Assembly (NCBI GenBank): GCA_021325365.1
Contig: JAJPHF010000032.1
Span: 1 to 64,000, forward strand
Source of the DNA: Pseudomonadota bacterium
GTDB taxonomy: Bacteria; Chloroflexota; UBA6077; JAJPHF01
DNA length: 64,000 nt
Direction: 5' to 3'
Under the pieces are notes generated by a model. The model saw only the letters and a list, made by a program, of their open reading frames with translations. It was not told where the DNA came from and ran no database searches. The translations under genes were made by a program, and so were the position numbers. Below are positions 42,784 to 51,154 of this stretch, in pieces. Position 1 is the stretch's first letter. Each line of letters opens with the position of its first letter.

Positions 42784-42946
42784 GGGCCTCACCTCAGCGT
42801 GCAAGGTGGGGCATTATGCGGCATCGGGGCCGGCGCCGCCCACTGCCGCGCTCAGACCACGGAGATGGGCCACCCCGGCCGAGCCGCGTGGGGGGCACGG
42901 CCCGGCCGGGGTGGTGGGAAGATGGTGCCTTTTGAGTTAGTCGGGG

Positions 42947-43177
42947 CTACGCGCAGACGTCGCGGTCCGGCACGGGGTTGCGCCGGGGGCGGCCGGGTTT
43001 ACCCCGCATGCTGAGTCGCCAGGCCTCGATATCGTCGCCGGTGTACAGCGGCGGCGGCGGCGGATAGGCGACCTCGCCGCACCACAGGCAGGTTTGCTCG
43101 CCGTCGTATCCGCCGTACATCTGGCCGCCGCAGCGCTCGCAGCGCGGCAGCGCGCTGGGCTTCACCGTGTTGATCAT
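42947..43177 (-). CDS. Small zinc-ribbon protein
   Basis: A 76-residue protein with two CxxC knuckles, PRCERCGGQM and TCLWCGEV, forming a probable four-cysteine zinc ribbon, then a proline run and a basic tail (RGKPGRPRRNPVP). The basic tail resembles an AT-hook-like RGRP core (GKPGRPRR). It may bind nucleic acid. GGAGGTG precedes the ATG. Confidence 0.65.
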   Translation of the reverse strand: MINTVKPSALPRCERCGGQMYGGYDGEQTCLWCGEVAYPPPPPLYTGDDIEAWRLSMRGKPGRPRRNPVPDRDVCA

Positions 43178-43399
43178 CTACGCTTCACCTCCAGGCTGGC
43201 TGACTCAAGCCTAAAGGTCCGAGATTGTGTCCCTGTTAGCGAGATGCTAAAGAACTATTAAATCGGGCGGCCGACCGGGGCGGCGTCGCCGGTGCTAAAA
43301 GCGCCGCTGGGCGGCGCCAGTCAGCAGCGGGGCGGCAGCAACAATGGCGCCGGAGCGTGGGATACCATGGTCGACGCGGGGAGCGGCGAGCGCGGGCAG

Positions 43400-44224
43400 C
43401 TACGGGTCGGTGTCGGCGGCCCCGACGGAGGCCATGCGCTGCTCCCAGGCCTCGGCCGCCCGCAGCGCCGTCGCGAGGGTCGTCGCCTCCGCGCCACAGG
43501 CCTCGGCTATCCGCGCCACGTCGGTCGCCCAGGTTAGCGCCAGGGGCCGTGGGCGCAGCAGTAGCCGGGCGAGCGTGGCGCGCGGACACCCCAGCTGGAG
43601 CGCGAACTCGTCTTCGTCCCACCCCTGCGCATACGCATACGGCATCAAGAGCGAGGCCAGGAAGCCGGGCCGGGTCGTGGCTTCCCGCACCAGATACTGC
43701 AGCAGGCCCTCGACCTGCAGCACCTGCTCCTCAATCGCTTCCGCGCGGGGAGCCAGCGGTGGCGGGCCGGCCGAGATCTCATCCGGCGGCGGCCCGCCCT
43801 CCCCGGACGCCGCGGGCGAGGCCGTCGCCGGGGCAGCTCTCAGGAATCGCTCCCGCGCTCGCGTCCAGACCTGCACCCGGTCCAGCAGCTCCTGGGCCAC
43901 AAACGGCTTGGTGATGTAGTCGTCGGCGCCCGCAGCGAACCCCGCGTGGCGCTGCCCCTCGCCCCCAAGCGCGGTCACCATGATGATGGGAACATCGCCC
44001 ACGTGGTCCCGCGCGCGAATCCGCCGGCACACTTGTAGCCCATTCAAGTCGGGCATCATCACGTCGAGCAGGACGAGCGCGATGTCCGTGTCCAGGCGCG
44101 CGAGCGCGGTGCCGCCATCCCGGGCCGTTTCCACACCGTACCCGCCGGCAGTCAGGATCTGCTCGATCAGCGCGCTAATCTCAGGAACGTCGTCCACCAC
44201 GAGCACGCGCGGCGCAGAATTCAT
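43400..44224 (-). CDS. Response regulator with an unusual helical (HTH-like) C-terminal domain
   Basis: The 274-residue protein begins with a receiver (VVDDVPEISALI, ALVLLDVMMPDLNG, MVTALGG, ITKPFVAQELLDR). A Pro/Ala-rich linker follows. The C-terminal domain at about residues 180-265 reads EDEFALQLGCPRATLARLLLRPRP and DVARIAEACGAEATTLATALR. That resembles a small helix-turn-helix-like domain found in many short unknown proteins ('LA-x-x-LGC ... L-x-RP ... D-x-x-x-IA'). I cannot name an established output family. The ATG at 44224 (NSAPRVLVVDD) is the natural start. Tandem 12-bp repeats lie about 190 bases upstream. Confidence 0.85.
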   Translation of the reverse strand: MNSAPRVLVVDDVPEISALIEQILTAGGYGVETARDGGTALARLDTDIALVLLDVMMPDLNGLQVCRRIRARDHVGDVPIIMVTALGGEGQRHAGFAAGADDYITKPFVAQELLDRVQVWTRARERFLRAAPATASPAASGEGGPPPDEISAGPPPLAPRAEAIEEQVLQVEGLLQYLVREATTRPGFLASLLMPYAYAQGWDEDEFALQLGCPRATLARLLLRPRPLALTWATDVARIAEACGAEATTLATALRAAEAWEQRMASVGAADTDP

Positions 44225-44410
44225 GGTGACACCCCGTGAACGCAAGCCATTGGCGTCGCCTGGCGAGTTGCCGCGCTAGGAGAGCAACGTCGCCGCTCAA
44301 GAGGCGGTGACTGACCGTCATCTCCGTGGGCAGCGCTGCTCTCATCCGGGCCACCAGCCCCAACGCCGCTTCCCATCATTACCCCCGGCCAGCGCGTCTA
44401 TCCTGTCGCC

Positions 44411-44442
44411 TGTCTGCTAGCAGAAAATAATGTCTGCTAGCA
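44411..44442. repeat. Tandem 12-bp direct repeat, possible operator pair
   Basis: TGTCTGCTAGCA occurs at 44411-44422 and again at 44431-44442, exactly 20 bases apart, with an A-rich spacer. Each copy contains the palindrome TGCTAGCA. Two helical turns between sites suggests cooperative protein binding. A minus-strand TATGAT sits just beside the second copy. Confidence 0.6.
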
Positions 44443-44505
44443 CTCATCATAGCACGCGGCAGGTTGCGGCCGGCATTTTCCTCACGACCCCTTGTGAACG
44501 GAACA

Positions 44506-44546
44506 GGCCCGCCCGCCTTTCAGGGATCCTGAAAGGCGGGCGGGCC
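44506..44546 (-). terminator. Hairpin terminator of the nitrite reductase gene
   Basis: A perfect 19-bp inverted repeat (44506-44524 with 44528-44546; arm GGCCCGCCCGCCTTTCAGG) with a 3-nt loop lies 25 bases beyond the minus-strand stop at 44572. There is no long U tract. Confidence 0.7.
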
Positions 44547-44571
44547 CTGCCGGACCGCGCCGTGGTGGCGC

Positions 44572-45711
44572 TTAGTGGTCGATGTTCTGGCCCATGACCT
44601 CCGGCACGTGGCCCACGCGGAGCACGCCGACGGCGCCCTTGTTCGCCTGGGCGAAGGCGTGGGAGACGAACAGGTAGTCGCCCGCCTCCTCGGGTCGCAC
44701 GTCGAACACCGAGCCGCCGCCGACCGGCACCGTAGACGTCTGGACGCCGCTGAACACGTTGCCCTGCGCGGGATTGCCGTTCTCATAGATGTGGTCGAAG
44801 ATGCCGCCGACGACGTGGAAGGACGAGTTCATGGTCGGGCCCGCGTCCACCACGTAGAAGCGCACCGTCTCGCCCGGCTCCGCGGTCAGCGGGTAGTCGC
44901 GGTACTGCGAGGCGTGGCCGTTGAAGGCGACGAGATCGGCGTGGTCGAAGTCCTGCATCTTCGTGAAGCTGCCGGTGAGCACGCCATTGGGCAGCCGGTC
45001 GCCGAAGTAGAACTCGCTCTGCACCAGGACGTACTCGTGGTCCGCCGGCGGCAGCGGCGGGTCGGGGTCCACGATCATCACGCCGTACATGCCGTTGCCG
45101 ATGTGCTGGAGCGCGGGGGCGGTGCCGCAGTGATACATGAACACGCCCGGCACGGTGGCCACGAACGACCAGCTGAAGGTCTCGCCGGGGCTCACGTTGC
45201 GGTAGTTGGCGATGGGCGTCTTCGCGCTATGGAAGTCGAGCGAGTGGGGCATGCGCCCGTTGTTCGTGAGCGTGACGTTGACCGTCGCGCCCTGCTTCAC
45301 GCGGATGACCGGGCCGGGCACGGTGCCGTTGAACGTCCAGGCCTCGTAGTAGGTATTGGGAGCCACCTCCAGCACCTGCTGGTCGTCCATGACGAGATTC
45401 ACGTCCACCGAGTCCGCGGGGTTGTAGGGCGGCGCGACCGCCGACACTGGCTCGTGCGCCGGGGCGCTGTAGGGCGCGGCCGCCGGGGCGGCGGCCAGGC
45501 TGGCCATATCGTGCGTGGGGGCGACCGCGGCCGGGGCGGCCGGCGCGGGCGCGCTGCTGCCCGTCATCGCGGCCTCCGTGCGGCCGGGCGCCGCGCTCGC
45601 GCGGCGGGCCACGTTGGGCGTCGAATAGACGAGCGTCAGCAACACCAGCGCGCCGACAGCGCCGAGGGTGAGCCACCACGTCCAGTAGGCTTTGCCCGAG
45701 GGGTTCTCCAT
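44572..45711 (-). CDS. nirK: Copper-containing nitrite reductase (NirK-type), membrane-anchored
   Basis: The 379-residue protein has an N-terminal uncleaved-looking membrane anchor (YWTWWLTLGAVGALVLLTLVY), an Ala/Pro linker to about residue 95, and two cupredoxin domains. Type 1 copper ligands are H156, C195, H203 and M208. Type 2 ligands are H161, H194 and H351, and the catalytic residues D159 (in LDFH) and probably H299 (SSFHVVG) are present. The eight-residue gap between C195 and H203 is as in Geobacillus-type NirK, one shorter than in Achromobacter. It reduces nitrite to nitric oxide outside the membrane. The ATG at 45711 follows GGAGGAGAGATCGCG. A multicopper oxidase of another function is possible but less likely. 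Confidence 0.85.
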   Translation of the reverse strand: MENPSGKAYWTWWLTLGAVGALVLLTLVYSTPNVARRASAAPGRTEAAMTGSSAPAPAAPAAVAPTHDMASLAAAPAAAPYSAPAHEPVSAVAPPYNPADSVDVNLVMDDQQVLEVAPNTYYEAWTFNGTVPGPVIRVKQGATVNVTLTNNGRMPHSLDFHSAKTPIANYRNVSPGETFSWSFVATVPGVFMYHCGTAPALQHIGNGMYGVMIVDPDPPLPPADHEYVLVQSEFYFGDRLPNGVLTGSFTKMQDFDHADLVAFNGHASQYRDYPLTAEPGETVRFYVVDAGPTMNSSFHVVGGIFDHIYENGNPAQGNVFSGVQTSTVPVGGGSVFDVRPEEAGDYLFVSHAFAQANKGAVGVLRVGHVPEVMGQNIDH

Positions 45712-46116
45712 CGCGATCTCTCCTCCACTCCTCTCGCACCGCAACTGGCCTGGCCCGCCGGCTCGCCGCAACAGGGCCGCCTGACGCGGCGCCCGGCTCC
45801 CCGTGCTGGCGGCTTTCGGACAGACCAGTTCGTGCGCCGTTGGGAGCATGATCGGCGGGCGACGTTGACCGTCGCGTTTCCGCGGGTAAACGGTCCGTCA
45901 ACAGATGTGGCGGCCAGTCCGATTGGAGCAGCCGGCGCGCGGCGGGCGGCCGGCGAGCGATCCGGGAGCGGGGGTCGCTTGTTCTCCGCCCGCCCAGCGG
46001 CGCAGACTATGGTAGATCGAGGCTATGCTAGAGTAGGCGAGGCCCGCTGCGGCGCTTGGGGGCGGCGTCGCGGCGCGGGCGCGCGGGCTGCCGGACGCTC
46101 CGGAGGAGGGAACACC
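45712..46116. other. 405-bp divergent promoter region of nirK and the RpiB-Tal-Pgi gene
   Basis: No gene was recognised. A far-spaced dyad GTTGAC (45864-45869) and GTCAAC (45897-45902) lies in the middle, and TATGCT (46024-46029) could be a -10 box for the plus-strand gene. No FNR-like site was found. Regulation remains open. Confidence 0.4.
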
Positions 46117-49100
46117 ATGAAGCTGATGATTGCCGCCGATCACGCGGGTTTCCCGCTGAAGGAGTCGCTCAAGCGCCAGCTGCAAGAGGCCGGCCACACG
46201 GTCGAGGACCTCGGAACGCATAGCGCCGAGCCCGTGGATTACCCGGACTACGCCCGCAAGCTGGCCGAGCGGGTGGTGCTCGGCCGGGGCGAGCGCGGCA
46301 TCTTCGTCTGTGGCTCGGGCCAGGGTGGCGTCATGGCCACCAATAAGATCCCGGGCGTGCGGGCCGCGCTAGCTCAGGACACCTACTCGGCCCGCCAGAG
46401 CGTCGAGCACGACGACGCCAACGTCCTCTGCCTCGGCGCGCGGGTGCTCGGCGACGCGCTGGCCTGGGAGCTAACCCGCGCTTGGCTGGCGGCGCGCTTT
46501 AGCGGCGAGGAGCGCCACTGCCGCCGCCTGGCGAAGCTGGCGAAGCTCGACACGCGCTTCCCACTCTTGGAGCTGCACGGCGAGGGGCAGAGCGCCTGGG
46601 TGGACAACATCCGCCGCGGCCTGCTCGAGACCGGCGAGTTTCGCCGCATGGTCCGCGAGGGCATCACCGGTGTTACGTCGAACCCCACCATTCTCGAAAA
46701 GGCCGTCTCGGGCAGCACCGACTACGAGGCGGCGATGCAGGTGCTGGCCCGCCAGGAGCTGTCGCCGCGCGAGATCGCCATCCGCCTGTGGATCGACGAC
46801 ATCCGCGAGGCGGCCGACCAGCTCCGCCCCATCTACGACCTGACCGAGCGCGTCGACGGCTACGCCTCCATCGAGGTCGACGCCGAGCTAGCGCTGAAGA
46901 CCGAGGCGACCATCGAGGAGGGGCGGCGGCTCTGGCGCGAGGTCGACCGGCCGAACGTGATGATCAAGGTGCCGGCCACGCCGCCGGGCATCCCCGCCAT
47001 CCGCCAGCTGATCGCCGAGGGCATCAACGTCAACATCACCCTGCTCTTCTCCCAGCAGCGCTACGAAGAGGTGATGGAGGCCTACCTGGCCGGGCTGGAG
47101 GAGCGCGCCGAGGCCGGGCGGCCCGTGGACCACGTGGCGAGCGTGGCCAGCTTCTTCGTCAGCCGCGTCGATACGGCGGTCGACAAGCAGCTCGAAGCGA
47201 AGATCCAGTCGGCTGCGGACGCGGGCGAGCGGGAAGCGCTCCAGGCGCTGCTCGGCAAAGCGGCCATCGCCAACGCCAAGCTGGCCTACCAGCGGTTCCT
47301 CAAGCGCTTCGGCGACGCGCGCTGGCAGCGGCTGGCGGCGGCTGGCGCGATGGTGCAGCGCCCGCTCTGGGCCAGCACCAGCACGAAGAACCCAGCCTAC
47401 CGCGATGTGCTGTACGTCGAGGAGCTGATCGGGCCGGACACCATCAACACGATGCCGCCCGCGACGATCGAGGCCTTCAAGGAGCACGGCCTGGTGCGGC
47501 GCAGCGTAGACGAGGACGTGGCCGGGGCGCAGGCGGCGCTCGACGCGCTCGCGCGTCACGGCGTCGATCTCGACGCCGTGACGGAGCAGCTGCAGGACGA
47601 GGGCGTGGCGGCGTTCGCGCAGTCGTTCGACCAGTTGCTGGCGGCGATTGCCGACAAGCGCGCCGTGGCGCTGAAGGGGGCCGAGCGCCGCGTCGAGACG
47701 CACCTCGGGCCGATCGCGGCCGACGTGGAGCGCGCGGCGCGATCGCTGGCCGAGAGCGACGCCGTGCGCCGCATCTGGGCGCACGACGCCGCGCTGTGGG
47801 GGCAGGATGCGCTTGCCGAGCGCAACATCGCCAACCGGCTGGGGTGGATGCCGGTGGTCGAGACGATGCAGGAGCGCGTGGACGGCCTGCGCGCCTTCGC
47901 CGACGAGGTGCGCGCGGCGGGCTTCCGGCGCGCCGTGCTGCTCGGCATGGGCGGCAGCAGCCTGGCGCCCGAGGTGCTGCGCCAGACGTTCGGCGCCGCG
48001 CGCGGCTACCTCGACCTCGACGTGCTCGACACCACCGACCCCGCCACGCTGCTGCAGCTCGAGCGCTCGCTGGACCTCGACCAGACGCTGTTCGTCGTCG
48101 CCAGCAAGTCGGGCACGACGGTGGAGACGCTGTCGCAGCTGGCCTACTTCTGGGCGAAGACGAACGGGCGCGGCGACCAGTTCATCGCCATCACCGACGG
48201 CGGCACGCCGCTGGAGGCGCTGGCTCGCGAGCGCGGCTTCCGCCGCGTGTTCGTGAATCCGGGCGACATCGGCGGGCGCTACTCGGCGCTCTCCTACTTC
48301 GGCCTGGTGCCGGGAGCGCTGCTCGGCGTCGATCTCACGGCCCTGCTCGACCGCGCCGCGCGCATGGCCGAGGCCTGCCGGCCGGGCGGCGACGGCGCGC
48401 GAGCCGCGAGCGGCGGGCCCGGCGCGCAGCTCGGCGCTATCCTGGGCGCCTCGGCGCTGGCCGGCCGCGACAAGATCACGCTGGTGCTGCCCGACGCCAT
48501 CGCCGCATTCGGCGACTGGGTCGAGCAGCTGCTGGCCGAGAGCACGGGCAAGCAGGGCAAGGGGCTCGTGCCGGTCGTCGGCGAGCCGCTGGGCGCCCCC
48601 GGGGTGTACGGCAACGACCGGCTGTTCGTGGCGCTGACGCTGGAGGGCGAGGCGCCAAACGCGCGGCTGGCGGCGCTGCAGCAGGCGGGCCAGCCGGTGG
48701 TCACGATCCCGCTGCGCGACACGTTGGACCTGGGCGGCGAGTTCTTCCGCTGGGAGTTCGCCACCGCCGTGGCCGGCGTGGTGCTGGGCATCAACCCCTT
48801 CGACGAGCCGAACGTCCAGGAGTCGAAGGACAACACGAAGCGCGTGCTGGAGGAGTTCCAGCGGCTCGGACGCCTGCCCGAGCCCGAGTCGGCCGCGCGC
48901 TCGAACGGCCTGGCCGTGCTGGGCGACGCCGAGGCGAAGTCGGTCGAGGACGCCCTGGCGAGTTTCCTCGACGCGGCGCGGCCCGGCGACTACCTGGCGC
49001 TACAAGCCTACCTGCCCTACCGCGACACGGTGCGCGCCGCGCTCGAAGACCTGCGCCTGCGCCTGCGCGACCGGTTGCGCCTCGCGACCACGTTCGGCTT

Positions 49101-49380
49101 CGGCCCGCGCTTCCTGCACTCGACCGGCCAGCTCCACAAGGGCGGCCCGCCGACCGGCCTGTTCCTCCAGTTCAGCGCCGACGATCCCGAGGACGTGCCG
49201 ATCCCTGGCCAGTCGTACACCTTCGGCACGCTCAAGCGCGCCCAGGCGCTCGGCGACCTCCAGGCGCTCCAGGCGCGCGGCCGGCCGGTGCGCGCTATCC
49301 GCCTGCACGGCGATCTGGAGGCCGGCCTGCGCCACCTGGCCGCCGCGCTCGACGCCACCGCCGCCCGCGCCCGCCGCTAA
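46117..49380 (+). CDS. RpiB-transaldolase-phosphoglucose isomerase triple fusion
   Basis: One frame of 1087 residues encodes three enzymes. Residues 1-150 are ribose-5-phosphate isomerase B (MIAADHAGFPLKESL, catalytic C65 in FVCGSGQGG, H98 in EHDDANVLCLGARV). About 155-530 is transaldolase (GITGVTSNPTILEKAVSGS, Schiff-base K284 in VMIKVPATPPGI, FFVSRVDTAVDK). About 545-1087 is phosphoglucose isomerase (MGGSSLAPEVL, ASKSGTTVETLS near 660, GGRYSALSYFGL, NPFDEPNVQESK, HSTGQLHKGGP). Transaldolase-Pgi fusions are known in several bacteria; adding RpiB at the front is unusual. All key residues are present, so all three activities are plausible. The ATG follows CGGAGGAGGGAACACC; frame upstream of 46117 is antisense to nirK. 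A terminator follows. Confidence 0.93.
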   Translation: MKLMIAADHAGFPLKESLKRQLQEAGHTVEDLGTHSAEPVDYPDYARKLAERVVLGRGERGIFVCGSGQGGVMATNKIPGVRAALAQDTYSARQSVEHDDANVLCLGARVLGDALAWELTRAWLAARFSGEERHCRRLAKLAKLDTRFPLLELHGEGQSAWVDNIRRGLLETGEFRRMVREGITGVTSNPTILEKAVSGSTDYEAAMQVLARQELSPREIAIRLWIDDIREAADQLRPIYDLTERVDGYASIEVDAELALKTEATIEEGRRLWREVDRPNVMIKVPATPPGIPAIRQLIAEGINVNITLLFSQQRYEEVMEAYLAGLEERAEAGRPVDHVASVASFFVSRVDTAVDKQLEAKIQSAADAGEREALQALLGKAAIANAKLAYQRFLKRFGDARWQRLAAAGAMVQRPLWASTSTKNPAYRDVLYVEELIGPDTINTMPPATIEAFKEHGLVRRSVDEDVAGAQAALDALARHGVDLDAVTEQLQDEGVAAFAQSFDQLLAAIADKRAVALKGAERRVETHLGPIAADVERAARSLAESDAVRRIWAHDAALWGQDALAERNIANRLGWMPVVETMQERVDGLRAFADEVRAAGFRRAVLLGMGGSSLAPEVLRQTFGAARGYLDLDVLDTTDPATLLQLERSLDLDQTLFVVASKSGTTVETLSQLAYFWAKTNGRGDQFIAITDGGTPLEALARERGFRRVFVNPGDIGGRYSALSYFGLVPGALLGVDLTALLDRAARMAEACRPGGDGARAASGGPGAQLGAILGASALAGRDKITLVLPDAIAAFGDWVEQLLAESTGKQGKGLVPVVGEPLGAPGVYGNDRLFVALTLEGEAPNARLAALQQAGQPVVTIPLRDTLDLGGEFFRWEFATAVAGVVLGINPFDEPNVQESKDNTKRVLEEFQRLGRLPEPESAARSNGLAVLGDAEAKSVEDALASFLDAARPGDYLALQAYLPYRDTVRAALEDLRLRLRDRLRLATTFGFGPRFLHSTGQLHKGGPPTGLFLQFSADDPEDVPIPGQSYTFGTLKRAQALGDLQALQARGRPVRAIRLHGDLEAGLRHLAAALDATAARARR

Positions 49381-49408
49381 GCACCGGATAGCAGGCGCTC
49401 GGCTTCTC

Positions 49409-49442
49409 GCCGGCGCGGGGTGACTAGCCGCCCCGCGCCGGC
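49409..49442 (+). terminator. Hairpin terminator after the triple-fusion gene
   Basis: A perfect 12-bp stem (GCCGGCGCGGGG with CCCCGCGCCGGC) with a 10-nt loop lies 28 bases after the stop. It ends 35 bases before the next gene on the same strand. Confidence 0.65.
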
Positions 49443-49477
49443 AGTTGCCACGATCTCACCAGCCAGATGGAGGGGGC

Positions 49478-50773
49478 ATGCTCGCCGCCGGGCGCCCGGC
49501 CAGCGGTACGCCCGAGCCGGAGCGTGCTGCGGCCCCACCTGTCGCCGCCCCCGCGGGGCCGCTCGTCCTCGCGCTGATGTGTCTCGTATCGCTCAATCTG
49601 CGGTCCGTCTCCGTCGGCGTGTCGCCCGTGCTGCCGCTCATCCGTCAGGACTTCGCGGTCAGCTACGCGCTGGCGGGCGTCCTGTTCGCGCTGCCGATCG
49701 CCATGATGGGGCTTGGCGCCGAGCCAGGGCGCCGACTGGTCGACCGCGCGGGGCCCTGGCGAGCAATCAGCCTGAGCCTCGCGCTGATCGGGGTGGGCGG
49801 GGGCCTCCGCGCGCTCGCGCCCAACTTCTGGGCGATGCTCGCGCTCACCGCGCTGTTCGGCGCGGGCATCGGGCTCGCCCAGCCCAGCCTGCCGCGGCTC
49901 GTGGCGCAGTGGTTCCCGACCCGGCGGGCCTTTGCCACGGGGGTCTATTCGGCCGGGCTGACCGGCGGCGCGGTAGTCGGCGCCTCGCTCACCGCGCTGC
50001 TGCTGCCGGCGCTGGGCGCCCTCTCGTGGCGGGGCACCTGCCTGCTCTGGGCGGCGCTCGCCATCCTGAGCCTCGTCGCCTGGCTGGCGCTCGGGCCGCG
50101 CCGGGACGCAACTCCCCCCGGCCCTCCCTCCCGGCAGGGAAAGGGCGAGCGGGACGGCTCAGGGAGGGGGGCGCGGGGGGTAGGTCCAACCCCCATCTGG
50201 CGCGACCGCGTGGCCTGGCTGATCACGCTGCTGTTCTTGCTGCAGAGCATGGGCTTCTATCAGCTCGTCGGCTGGCTGCCCAGCTACTATCAAGAGCTCG
50301 GGTTGAGCCTAGAGGCGGCCAGCGTGCCCTTCACCGTGCTGAACCTCGCCAGCCTGCCCTGTGGCCTGCTCGCCTCCTACCTGTCGGACCGCGTGGGCCA
50401 GCGCCGGCCGTTCGTGGCGGTGGGCGCGCTCATGCTGCTCGCCGGCATGACGGGGCTGCTGATGACGCCGCTCCACCCGGCGTGGCTGTGGACGACGCTC
50501 GCCGGCGGCGGCATCGGCATCGTCTTTACGCTGGCGCTCGCCCTGCCGACCGACCTGCTTGACCCTCGCCGCGCGGGGCCTACGGTGTCGCTCGTGTTCA
50601 CGGTCGGCTACGGGGCAGCGCTGGTGAGCCCCTTGCTGGCGGGCGTGCTGCGCGACGCGTTCGGCTCCTTTACCCTGGCCCTGCTCCCGACGGTCGGCAC
50701 GGCCCTCGCCATGCTCGCGACCGCCTTCGCGTTGCCCGAAACCGCTCGCGGCCTCCGCGGCCCCGCCGCATGA
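49478..50773 (+). CDS. MFS transporter (CynX/NimT-like) with repeat-derived central loop
   Basis: The 431-residue protein has twelve predicted helices and begins LVLALMCLVSLNLRSVSVGVSPVLPLIRQDFAVSYALAGVLFALP, the start of CynX/NimT-type carriers for cyanate, nitroimidazole or similar small anions. The loop between helices 6 and 7 contains PPGPPSRQGKGERDGSGRG, encoded by a C-rich/G-rich repeat at 50103-50180 like those in intergenic regions. The ATG at 49478 follows GGAGGGGGC. Substrate unknown. Confidence 0.85.
   Translation: MLAAGRPASGTPEPERAAAPPVAAPAGPLVLALMCLVSLNLRSVSVGVSPVLPLIRQDFAVSYALAGVLFALPIAMMGLGAEPGRRLVDRAGPWRAISLSLALIGVGGGLRALAPNFWAMLALTALFGAGIGLAQPSLPRLVAQWFPTRRAFATGVYSAGLTGGAVVGASLTALLLPALGALSWRGTCLLWAALAILSLVAWLALGPRRDATPPGPPSRQGKGERDGSGRGARGVGPTPIWRDRVAWLITLLFLLQSMGFYQLVGWLPSYYQELGLSLEAASVPFTVLNLASLPCGLLASYLSDRVGQRRPFVAVGALMLLAGMTGLLMTPLHPAWLWTTLAGGGIGIVFTLALALPTDLLDPRRAGPTVSLVFTVGYGAALVSPLLAGVLRDAFGSFTLALLPTVGTALAMLATAFALPETARGLRGPAA
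50103..50180. repeat. C-rich/G-rich repeat element inside the MFS gene
   Basis: The stretch with CCCTCCCTCCCGGCAGGGAA and CTCAGGGAGGGGGGCG resembles the elements at 31.1, 40.8 and 58.0 kb. It keeps the reading frame and encodes a Pro/Gly/Arg loop on the cytoplasmic side of the carrier. Confidence 0.5.
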
Positions 50774-51154
50774 GGAGGGCGGGCCGCAAAGCGTTGACCG
50801 CGCCGAGCCGCCCGCTTAGAATACGTCGAACCGGCAGCCCTTGTGCGCGACGGGCGCGCTCGCCTGCTGGCGATAGCTTCCCCTGCCCCGCCGATGCGCC
50901 GGATGGCATCCTGGTAACATACCAGTGTGCGCCTGCGTGCATCGCGGCCGCGCGCGACCGGTTGGCGGCCTACCCGTGAGCGTGGAGAACTCACGGCTCC
51001 ATCCGGCGCCCGCCGTACGTCCGGCCGCCGCTACCTCCTATGCCCGCGCCTGGCACGCGGGATGCTATGAACGCGACGCACCTGGCACGCGCCCCATACC
51101 GCTCGCGCGAGGCGGCCCCCGCCAGCCGTCTGCCGGCTCCTGGAGGGAACGAGG
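50774..51154. other. 381-bp leader region before the methyltransferase gene
   Basis: It contains a good promoter (50794-50822) and a short dyad, CTGGTA-ACA-TACCAG at 50911-50925. If the promoter is used, the methyltransferase mRNA has a leader of about 325 bases. No riboswitch family or small gene was recognised. Confidence 0.45.
50794..50822 (+). promoter_or_regulatory. Sigma70-type promoter
   Basis: TTGACC (50794-50799) and TAGAAT (50817-50822) are separated by 17 bases, oriented toward the methyltransferase/glycosyltransferase genes. Confidence 0.6.

Larger units (their letters stand above)
44225..44571. other. 347-bp intergenic region with tandem sites and the nirK terminator
   Basis: It contains the leader of the response regulator gene, the tandem 12-bp repeats at 44411-44442 with a TATGAT box on the minus strand at 44446-44451, and the hairpin at 44506-44546. 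No gene was recognised. Confidence 0.5.

Noticed and set aside
45864..45902. GTTGAC...GTCAAC as an NO- or oxygen-responsive operator of nirK.
   Set aside because: The 27-base gap between the half-sites does not fit FNR, NnrR or NsrR sites, and the half-sites are short.
44575..46116. A 514-codon N-terminal extension of the RpiB-Tal-Pgi frame.
   Set aside because: It runs antisense over the nitrite reductase gene and has no protein character; RpiB starts normally at the ATG at 46117 with a strong ribosome-binding site.
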